From an uncultured Porphyromonadaceae bacterium (lineage in GTDB: Bacteria; Bacteroidota; Bacteroidia; Bacteroidales; Muribaculaceae), in assembly GCA_947166165.1 (NCBI GenBank), contig CAMVDK010000065.1, positions 1 to 13,145 on the forward strand: a stretch of DNA of 13,145 nucleotides, written 5' to 3'. The position numbers and the translations under genes were made by a program. The notes under the pieces are model-generated. The model worked only from the letters and a program-made list of their open reading frames with translations, searched no databases and had not been told where the DNA came from. How positions within the stretch are numbered: the first letter of the stretch is position 1; each line of letters begins with the position of its first letter. Positions 7,802 through 13,145 of the stretch are shown piece by piece.

Positions 7802-8880
7802 ATTGTTTTGGGGTGTTTATTGCGGATAAGGATTCGGCTGTAGGGACATTTCTGCTTGCCGTTGTGGGTGAAGGCAAGGTCGGTGCGGCCACGGTAGTTT
7901 TTGCCCACGCCGGCCTGCTTGGCAAGGTCGCCGCTGCCAAGACCCAAAATCTCAAACTGCTCCGGGTTGAATTTCTCAAGAAACGTGTCAGGCACGCCCA
8001 TCACGCCGTCGTAGTCGTATGGAATATCAAGCACACTCGACACATCAATGCCATCAAAATTCTCGTAATGCGGATACGCCTCCGGCGTGTAGCGGCACAC
8101 CAAGTCCAGTTCCTCGTGACGCTTGTTGTGGTCCAGGTTCGTGAACCAAATGCAGCCCATAATGTTTTTGATGATCTCGCCGCGTTCGTTAATCTTGAAT
8201 GATTTGGTTTTGGTCTCGTCAAAACTACTTGCCACTTGAATCATATTCATTCCGCCGCCAAAAGGTTTGTAACCCGTCCAAATCTTTCCTTTCATAATCA
8301 GTGGGAAAATCTCCTTATAGTGCAAAGCGTTCATGTTCCCTATGATCAGGAACTTCTTGTCGTATTCAACAAGTTGCGCGATATATTCGCGGAAGAGCGA
8401 GAACGGCGGGTTGGTGACTACGATGTCGGCCTGCTGGAGCAGCTCGATGCATTCCGGGTCGCGGAAGTCACCAGTGCGTAGCGTGGCGAGCACGTTCTTA
8501 TCGTTGCGGAGCAGATAGCGCACGTCGCTCAAGTCCACGGCCCCGTCGCCGTTCAGGTCGCGCACCTCAGTGATCTCCACCTTGTAGGCAATGCGTCGCG
8601 GCTCACGGCGGAAGTCGCCCCAGTCAATCAGCAGCTCGTTGCCCTGGACGGGCGAGCCGTTGTAACACGTGCACACCAGGCGGCGCAGCCCCAGCTGGTT
8701 GAACCGCAGCGCGAAATATTTGAAGAAGTTGCTCTCGTAGGGGTCGTCGCAGTTGCACAGCACCGTCTTGCCCGCAAAGTGCGGCCAGTAGTGCTGCAGC
8801 TCGCGCTCGATGTCGGCCAGCTGCGTGTAGAACTCGTCCATCTTCGCCGCCTTGGCCGCGTTCAGTTTCTTGTTTGCCAT
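7798..8880 (-). CDS. EcoRI-type adenine-specific DNA methyltransferase
   Basis: This 360-residue protein is read from the ATG at 8880 (MANKKLN). An in-frame TTG at 8889 would add only three residues and is less likely. It resembles the adenine-specific methyltransferase EcoRI family: an early CDDPYESNFFKYF segment (about 45-57), then the N6-adenine motif IV NPPF at 157-160 (8401-8412) preceded by ADIVVT and followed by SLFREYIAQL. It should transfer a methyl group from S-adenosylmethionine to adenine in a specific DNA site; the site cannot be read from sequence. An acidic dockerin-like loop (DLNGDGAVDLSDV, 108-120) precedes the catalytic motif. The stop overlaps the DUF262-HNH start by 4 nt, so the two form an operon. 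The central part (around 8160-8340) is clearly more AT-rich than the ends, suggesting transfer or recombination. Target and activity are untested. Confidence 0.9.
   Translation of the reverse strand: MANKKLNAAKAAKMDEFYTQLADIERELQHYWPHFAGKTVLCNCDDPYESNFFKYFALRFNQLGLRRLVCTCYNGSPVQGNELLIDWGDFRREPRRIAYKVEITEVRDLNGDGAVDLSDVRYLLRNDKNVLATLRTGDFRDPECIELLQQADIVVTNPPFSLFREYIAQLVEYDKKFLIIGNMNALHYKEIFPLIMKGKIWTGYKPFGGGMNMIQVASSFDETKTKSFKINERGEIIKNIMGCIWFTNLDHNKRHEELDLVCRYTPEAYPHYENFDGIDVSSVLDIPYDYDGVMGVPDTFLEKFNPEQFEILGLGSGDLAKQAGVGKNYRGRTDLAFTHNGKQKCPYSRILIRNKHPKTI
8509..8559 (-). other. EF-hand/dockerin-like loop inside the methyltransferase
   Basis: Residues 108-124 (DLNGDGAVDLSDVRYLL) follow the D-x-N-x-D-G-x-V-D-x-x-D calcium-loop pattern and then a short helix, as in one dockerin repeat. 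From memory, other EcoRI-type methylases of this family carry a similar acidic loop, so it is probably a family trait rather than a local fusion. Calcium binding is not shown. Confidence 0.6.
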
Positions 8881-8922
8881 CGTGATCAACAGTGGTCATG
8901 CACTCAACTATCAATCACGTCA

Positions 8923-8962
8923 CTGAACGCAAAAGGCGTGATGCAGTTCTTATCGCGTTCAG
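8923..8962 (-). promoter_or_regulatory. Hairpin just upstream of the methyltransferase start
   Basis: CTGAACGC (8923-8930) is an inverted copy of GCGTTCAG (8955-8962). The same CTGAACGC recurs at 9129-9136, so the middle copy could pair with either partner. If this region is transcribed leftwards, these are mutually exclusive folds in the operon leader, 43 nt or more before the ATG. A regulatory function is inference only. Confidence 0.35.
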
Positions 8963-9138
8963 CAAGAGGTGAAGCCTAGGAATATGGTACCTCTATCCAC
9001 CATAAGACGCACCACGCTTTTAGCGTGTTGCATTGCTATATGGTGGTATAGAGCGACCATTATGGATCACCTATCACTAATTATTTCAGTGTTTCTTATA
9101 CCAATTCAAGTTTCCTAGGCTTTCTTGGCTGAACGCGA
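8953..9138. repeat. Palindromic element with imperfect terminal inverted repeats (MITE-like or structured leader)
   Basis: The left arm 8953-8981 and right arm 9113-9138 are inverted copies: TCGCGTTCAGC, then AAGA, then AAGCCTAGGA, differing by one extra C on the right and a GGTG insert on the left. Nested inside, CTCTATCCACCATA (8991-9004) faces TATGGTGGTATAGAG (9039-9053), and at the centre GCACCACGC (9009-9017) faces GCGTGTTGC (9022-9030). No transposase lies inside and no clear target duplication is visible. It could be a small non-autonomous mobile element or a structured 5' leader of the methyltransferase operon. I do not recognise a named family. Confidence 0.6.
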
Positions 9139-9266
9139 AATAATAGCGAATGCTTTTGTTTTCTAATATGTCAAGTGAAATCAATATACCCTCACAGGAG
9201 CGTCAATTGGTTTCTGACGCAAAATTAGGTCAAAATTCGCAAATGGCCATGCCTTTTTCCGATTTT

Positions 9267-9305
9267 TTCGTCTTTTGTTTTGCATTGCGCTCGGTTTGCT
9301 GTAAT
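9267..9305 (+). repeat. 39-bp direct repeat, copy 1
   Basis: Bases 9267-9305 are identical to 9356-9394. This copy contains TTTG followed 19 nt later by TAATGTTG, one mismatch from the Bacteroidetes -7 box TAnnTTTG. A 16-bp part (9273-9288) recurs inverted at 9337-9352, and the 9301-9330 interval can itself form a small hairpin (GTAAT/ATTAC and TTGG/CCAA). Confidence 0.85.
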
Positions 9306-9336
9306 GTTGGCTTCGCCCAAATTACGCGGCACCTCG

Positions 9337-9352
9337 GCAATGCAAAACAAAA
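9337..9352 (-). repeat. Inverted copy of the repeat core
   Basis: GCAATGCAAAACAAAA is the exact reverse complement of 9273-9288 and 9362-9377, so it can form a cruciform or RNA hairpin with either. Read leftwards it continues to a TAATTTGG sequence 18 nt on, a degraded match to the -7 box, so it may be a weak divergent promoter copy. Confidence 0.75.
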
Positions 9353-9355
9353 AAC

Positions 9356-9394
9356 TTCGTCTTTTGTTTTGCATTGCGCTCGGTTTGCTGTAAT
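9356..9394 (+). repeat. 39-bp direct repeat, copy 2
   Basis: This is an exact copy of 9267-9305, offset by 89 bp. It diverges at the next base, where T instead of G creates a full TAnnTTTG box. Confidence 0.85.
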
Positions 9395-9398
9395 TTTG
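9368..9398 (+). promoter_or_regulatory. Bacteroidetes-type promoter for the third secreted-protein gene
   Basis: TTTG at 9368-9371 is followed, after exactly 19 nt, by TAATTTTG at 9391-9398, matching the Bacteroidetes housekeeping sigma pattern TTTG-N19-TAnnTTTG. Transcription would start near 9405, giving a leader of about 85 nt before the ATG at 9490. The promoter sits in the second copy of a duplicated repeat. Confidence 0.7.
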
Positions 9399-9489
9399 TG
9401 GCGGATATGCTTTTTACAATGCATAGTAGCAGGTAATGGTAACGGCATATCGCCTTGATTTTTCATTCATTTAGTTAATCATCAGCACA

Positions 9490-12024
9490 ATGAAACGTTT
9501 ATTACTCCTAGCCCTGGCGCTCTTGCTCACGGCCGGCATGGCCCTGCAAGCCCAGAAGCGCGACAAGAGCCTCACCATCGCCGTGAGCCTGCCCGGAGGC
9601 GCCCCCGCCACAGCGGCCACGGTGGCGCTCATGCACACCGGCTACTCGCTGTCGTATGGCAGCATCACCCTCAATGCGCAAGGCATGGCCACCGTCAAGG
9701 TCTATGCCGGCACACACCGCCTCGACGTGAGCCAGCCCGGATATGCCGATGCCTCGCAGACCTTCGACGTGCAGGCCGACACCACCGTCAGCGTGCAGCT
9801 CACCGAGGAGACCACCCTGCCCTATTCGCTGCAGACCACCGTGCTCCACGACGCCCACACGGGGCTGAACGACGTCACGCTCACCTGGAACCAGGAGCCG
9901 CCCGTGTTCTTCGACGACTTCGAAAGCTACGAGCCCTTCAGCATCACCTTTGGCGAGTGGACCGGCATCGACGGCGACGGCCTCACCACCGCGCCGCTCG
10001 TGGGCGAGTATGTGAACCGGGGCGTGATGCAGTATGCCCAAATCATCAACCCGCTCACCGTGTCGCCGCCCTGGTGGTACGACTACCCCATCCTGCGCCC
10101 CTTCAGCGGACAGCAATACGTCGGCTTCGTGCGCACCTACAGCGGCGCCGCCAACGACGACTGGCTCATCTCGCCTGCCGTCACCCCCGGCAATAAAAAC
10201 GTGCTCGCCTTCATGGCCAAAGCCGCCGACCAATACAAGGAGAAATTCCAGGTCTACGTCACCACAAAGGTCGACAACCCCACGCGCGCCGACTTTGTGA
10301 TGCTGTGCAGCGGCAACTATGAGCAGGCCGACTACCGTGGCTGGCGCGAATTCAGCTACGACTTGAGCCAGTATGCCGGCACGCCCGTCAAGTTCGCCAT
10401 CCGCTACATCGGCGAGGCCCAAAACGGCGGAGCCTTCATGCTCATGGTCGACGACGTGTATGTGGGTCAGGACATCCCCACCGCCAATCAGGCCCGCAAG
10501 CGCATTGCGCGCTCCAGCCGAGTGCCCCGAACGGGTGCCACCCGCTCGCCGATGAACCCCAACGAGTCGTTCAACGTCTTCCTCAACGGCAGCCAGGTGG
10601 GCACCACCGACGGCTATTCCTACACCTTCCGCGACCTGATGGCCGGCACCTACACGCTGGGCGTGCAGGCCATCTACGCCGCCTCGCAGACCGACGTGGT
10701 GGCCACCACCGTCACCATCTCCGACCTCAACGCGCGTGTCACCGTCAACGTGGCCTCCAACAACGGCCAGCCCGTCGACGGCAACACGGTCATGCTCACC
10801 GACGTGGCCACCACACACACCTACACGGCGCAGATTGCCGATGGGCAAGCCGTGTTCGAATCGCTGCCCTTCGGCACCTATCTGGTGGGTGTCGCCGCCG
10901 AGCATTTCGATGTCTACGACAGCCAGGTGGACATCGACGGCGACTGCACCATCAGCGTCGAACTCAAAGAGACCATCGTCGACCCCTACAACCTCACCGC
11001 CGATGTCGACGACTCCGGGCGCACCACCCTGCGCTGGAACCAGAACCTCTCGTTCACCGACAGCTTTGAGGACTACCCCGACTTTGCCGTCTACACCTTT
11101 GGCGACTGGCTCACCTACGACCTCGACGGGCACTACGTCTATCCCATCGCCCTGGGTTCGATGACCAACATCATCAGCTTCCCCGGCTCGGGCACCGCCA
11201 CCGAGCCCACAGCCATCGCCCCGATGGTGTTCAACCCGTGGAACACCGTTCCGCCCATGCTTCCCACCGACCCCGCCGTGCAAGCCCCCACGGGCGACAA
11301 GACCATCATCTTCTTCTCGCCGCAGCAGAACGGAGCCAACAAGTGGCTCATCTCGCCCGAGCTCACCATCCGCGACGGCTTCGTGTGCCGCTTCACGGCC
11401 AAGGCCTATGCCGAGTATCCCGAGTCGATGGAGGTGTGCGTGTTCCCCGAGGGCGGCTCCAACCCCATCGACGACGCCTACGTGCCCGTGAGCAGCATCG
11501 ACCAACTCACCACCGGGCAGTGGACCATCTATGAGACCGACCTGGCCCAGTTTGCCGGCCAGAACGTGCGCATCGGCGTGCACTACACGTCGTTCGATGC
11601 CTTCTTCGCCCAGCTCGACGACTTCTACGTGGGCAACGGCGAGGACGAAGGCTCGACCATCGACGTGGGCGCCGTGCTGCGCTACGAGGTCTACATCGAC
11701 GGCCGCCTGCACGGCACCACCACCGAGCCGGCCTATACCGTGGCCCATCTGGCCGCCGGCACCCACCGCGCCGGCATCCGCGCCGTCTACACCAGCGGCG
11801 CTTCGGCAATGGTGGAGTGCGAGTTCACCGTGACCGCAGCGGCCGACCCCTGCGACGTGAACGGCGACGGACGCGTCGACATCGACGACGTGAACGCCAT
11901 CATCAACGTCATCCTCGACCTCACCACCGACCCCGCCCTCAAAGCCGGGGCCGATGTGAACGGCGACGGCCGCACCGACATCGACGACGTCAACATACTC
12001 GTCAACCGCCTGCTGGCCAACTGA
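9490..12024 (+). CDS. Secreted, internally duplicated choice-of-anchor J protein with dockerin-like tail
   Basis: This 844-residue protein has a clear signal peptide (KR, then a Leu/Ala-rich core, likely cut near residue 21, ALQA/Q). Two similar halves follow. Half A has a carboxypeptidase-regulatory/PEGA-like beta domain (about 28-107), a strand ending LTWNQ, an anchor-J module (about 140-330, with FFDDFESY, DDWLISP and DLSQYAGTPVKFAIRY) and an FnIII-like segment (about 355-415). Half B repeats this order at about 417-500, 500-530 (LRWNQ), 530-710 (FTDSFEDY, NKWLISP, DLAQFAGQNVRIGVHY) and 715-785. An Arg-rich linker (about 334-353) lies only in half A. The protein ends in two dockerin-like repeats (from residue 789) with no T9SS tail. 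No catalytic motif is visible. The start has no Shine-Dalgarno sequence and follows a consensus promoter. An adhesive or ligand-binding envelope role is likely but unproven. Confidence 0.92.
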   Translation: MKRLLLLALALLLTAGMALQAQKRDKSLTIAVSLPGGAPATAATVALMHTGYSLSYGSITLNAQGMATVKVYAGTHRLDVSQPGYADASQTFDVQADTTVSVQLTEETTLPYSLQTTVLHDAHTGLNDVTLTWNQEPPVFFDDFESYEPFSITFGEWTGIDGDGLTTAPLVGEYVNRGVMQYAQIINPLTVSPPWWYDYPILRPFSGQQYVGFVRTYSGAANDDWLISPAVTPGNKNVLAFMAKAADQYKEKFQVYVTTKVDNPTRADFVMLCSGNYEQADYRGWREFSYDLSQYAGTPVKFAIRYIGEAQNGGAFMLMVDDVYVGQDIPTANQARKRIARSSRVPRTGATRSPMNPNESFNVFLNGSQVGTTDGYSYTFRDLMAGTYTLGVQAIYAASQTDVVATTVTISDLNARVTVNVASNNGQPVDGNTVMLTDVATTHTYTAQIADGQAVFESLPFGTYLVGVAAEHFDVYDSQVDIDGDCTISVELKETIVDPYNLTADVDDSGRTTLRWNQNLSFTDSFEDYPDFAVYTFGDWLTYDLDGHYVYPIALGSMTNIISFPGSGTATEPTAIAPMVFNPWNTVPPMLPTDPAVQAPTGDKTIIFFSPQQNGANKWLISPELTIRDGFVCRFTAKAYAEYPESMEVCVFPEGGSNPIDDAYVPVSSIDQLTTGQWTIYETDLAQFAGQNVRIGVHYTSFDAFFAQLDDFYVGNGEDEGSTIDVGAVLRYEVYIDGRLHGTTTEPAYTVAHLAAGTHRAGIRAVYTSGASAMVECEFTVTAAADPCDVNGDGRVDIDDVNAIINVILDLTTDPALKAGADVNGDGRTDIDDVNILVNRLLAN
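11853..12021 (+). other. Dockerin-like double EF-hand tail of the third secreted protein
   Basis: DVNGDGRVDIDDVN and DVNGDGRTDIDDVN are each followed by a short hydrophobic helix (AIINVILDL and ILVNRLLAN). The first 63 bp match 3137-3199 of the first gene at 61 positions, with 44 consecutive identical bases. Confidence 0.8.
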
Positions 12025-12060
12025 ACCCGCGCTGAGCGAAAGCTTGGCCTCATCATCACT

Positions 12061-12100
12061 CAGGCCTCAACCACCTTGACCGGTGGCTGAGGCCTGTTGA
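12061..12100 (+). terminator. Long hairpin between convergent genes
   Basis: CAGGCCTCA (12061-12069) pairs with TGAGGCCTG (12088-12096), and CCACC (12071-12075) with GGTGG (12082-12086), with one mismatch and a 6-nt loop. Only TTGAT follows, so the T tract is poor. Its position 36 nt after the upstream stop, facing the convergent GH36 gene, suits transcription termination. Confidence 0.6.
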
Positions 12101-12149
12101 TATGCGCATTTACTGGCCGATATTCAGGTGGCCGCAGGCGCCGGGGCCG

Positions 12150-13145
12150 TCAGAGGGCCGTGAGTTCGAGCACATGGCTCGTCATGGCCGAGTTACCGAA
12201 CAGCGGCAGGCCCACGGTCATCAGATATTCACCGCTGTAGTCCTTGCCGTCGCAGCCCAAAGGCCAGCCGCCCATGCGGTTGACCTCGGTGATGCGGTAA
12301 CGGCGGCCGGGGTCGAGCCCTTGCAGCTTGACGGACACCAGGTGCTCGCGGTAGCGCGGGTGGATGTCGAAGGCGAAGACCACAGCCTTGCTCTTGCCGC
12401 CGTCCACCATCATGGTGGACGCATGGTTGCCCTCGTAGGGCGACACGAGGCGATACATGTCGCCGTCGAGGATGACGGGGTTCAGGCGGTTGTAGGTCTT
12501 GATGGCCTCCTGGCAGAAGTTGATTTCATCCTCCTTGAGGTCGCTGCACTTGATGTCGAACCCCAGTTTGCCCATGCTGGCCACATCGACGCGGAACTTG
12601 ATGCTGGCCTGCTTGTTCCAGGTGGTGACGTGGGCGCACTGTGCCTTGGCGGGATACACGCTCGAGAAGCCATACTGGATGTAGAGCCGCTCCACGAGGT
12701 CGGTGTTGTCGCTGGGCCAGAACTCGGTGAAGTAGCGCAGGGCCTCGTAGTCGATGCGTCCGCCGCCACCCGAGCACAGCATCATGGGCAGGTCGGGATA
12801 CTTGGCGCGGATGTGGTCGAGCACGTTGTAGAGCCTGCGCACGTGGTCCACATAGAGGTGCGTCTGCTTGTCCTTGAGATAGGGCGAGTAGATATTGGTG
12901 ATGGGGCTGTTGCAGTCCCACTTGAAGAAGGCAATCTGCGGATACTGGGTCATCAAGCGGTCCACAACGCCAAACACGTGGTCCTGCACCTGCGGGTTGC
13001 TAAGGTCGAGCACGAGCTGGTTGCGGAAGTAGTACTCCTTGCGGTTGGGCAGGTGAATCACCCAGTCGGGGTGCTTCTCATAGAGTTCGCTCTTGGGGTT
13101 GACCATATCCGGCTCAATCCAGATGCCGAACTTGATGCCGCGTTT
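12150..13145 (-). CDS. GH36 alpha-galactosidase, C-terminal part (5' end beyond window)
   Basis: The frame runs off the right edge: the 13 codons before the Met at 13106 read KFGIWIEPD, the conserved GH36 (bacterial KFGLWxEPEMV) block, so that Met is internal. About 331 residues of a family usually near 600-730 are visible. Landmarks are FFKWDCN with the expected nucleophile Asp (codon at 12915-12917), CSGGGGRIDYEAL, and WPSDNTD with the expected acid/base Asp (12708-12710), followed by the C-terminal beta domain. The family hydrolyses terminal alpha-1,6-galactosides such as melibiose and raffinose by a retaining mechanism; some members act on alpha-N-acetylgalactosaminides, so substrate is not certain. 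Both catalytic residues are present. The signal peptide and operon partners lie outside the window. It is convergent with the dockerin-tailed gene. Confidence 0.92.
   Translation of the reverse strand, partial: KRGIKFGIWIEPDMVNPKSELYEKHPDWVIHLPNRKEYYFRNQLVLDLSNPQVQDHVFGVVDRLMTQYPQIAFFKWDCNSPITNIYSPYLKDKQTHLYVDHVRRLYNVLDHIRAKYPDLPMMLCSGGGGRIDYEALRYFTEFWPSDNTDLVERLYIQYGFSSVYPAKAQCAHVTTWNKQASIKFRVDVASMGKLGFDIKCSDLKEDEINFCQEAIKTYNRLNPVILDGDMYRLVSPYEGNHASTMMVDGGKSKAVVFAFDIHPRYREHLVSVKLQGLDPGRRYRITEVNRMGGWPLGCDGKDYSGEYLMTVGLPLFGNSAMTSHVLELTAL

Larger units (their letters stand above)
8881..9489. other. Non-coding divergent intergenic region
   Basis: This is the one long gene-free stretch, between the divergent methyltransferase operon and the third secreted-protein gene. 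It is AT-rich beside its neighbours. It holds an inverted-repeat pair near the methyltransferase start (8923-8962), a nested palindromic element (8953-9138), a small hairpin (9200-9205 with 9215-9220), and a direct/inverted repeat cluster with a promoter (9267-9398). The possible reading frames here run through the repeats and resemble no protein. Confidence 0.8.

Noticed and set aside
6563..7843. 426-codon open frame on the plus strand opposite the DUF262-HNH gene
   Set aside because: The minus strand carries DGQQR and a complete HNH; the plus frame has no recognisable motif.
9220..9227. Minus-strand TAATTTTG as a promoter for the methyltransferase operon
   Set aside because: It matches the -7 box, but no TTTG lies 19-21 nt upstream and it is about 340 nt from the ATG; too weak to annotate.
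9150..9458. 102-codon plus-strand open frame in the intergenic region
   Set aside because: It runs through the direct repeats and the promoter; its translation is repeat-derived, with no domain and no leader signal.
8881..9489. CRISPR array or tRNA in the repeat-rich intergenic region
   Set aside because: Only two direct copies occur, with unequal flanks and a promoter inside; no evenly spaced repeat/spacer pattern or cloverleaf was seen.
12150..13106. Met at 13106 as the true start of the alpha-galactosidase
   Set aside because: The conserved KFGIWIEPD block lies in frame directly upstream, and the fragment lacks the N-terminal half of the family.

Overview
The window looks like a GC-rich Bacteroidales chromosome, probably Muribaculaceae- or Prevotella-like; the family-level guess is inference. 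The evidence is a type IX secretion C-terminal sorting tail, large secreted proteins built from choice-of-anchor J (cleaved-adhesin) domains, dockerin-like C-termini, a Bacteroidetes-type promoter (TTTG-N19-TAnnTTTG), and A-rich leaders without Shine-Dalgarno sequences.

Layout. Bases 1-3296 (+) hold the 3' part of a giant secreted protein with four choice-of-anchor J modules and a dockerin-like tail. A strong intrinsic terminator (3321-3372) follows. Bases 3401-6496 (+) encode a second mosaic secreted protein that ends in a T9SS sorting tail instead. Bases 6677-8880 (-) hold a two-gene operon with a 4-base ATGA overlap: an EcoRI-type adenine-specific DNA methyltransferase followed by a DUF262-HNH nuclease, together a plausible compact restriction-modification or defence module. 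Bases 8881-9489 are a non-coding, AT-rich, divergent intergenic region. It contains a nested palindromic element with about 26-29 bp inverted ends (8953-9138), and a 39-bp direct repeat with an interposed inverted copy (9267-9394) whose second copy forms a consensus promoter. Bases 9490-12024 (+) encode a third secreted protein, internally duplicated and again dockerin-tailed. A hairpin (12061-12096) separates it from a convergent GH36 alpha-galactosidase gene (12150-13145, -) that is cut by the right edge.

Working together. The three large + strand genes encode related envelope or extracellular proteins that share modules and, in two cases, an almost identical dockerin DNA segment. The GH36 enzyme suggests glycan use nearby. 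The methyltransferase/nuclease pair is functionally unrelated and lies between these genes in opposite orientation, with a base-composition dip inside the methyltransferase gene, consistent with an acquired defence cassette. The best candidates for something unusual are this pair, its structured upstream region, and the use of two different C-terminal tails by neighbouring secreted proteins.
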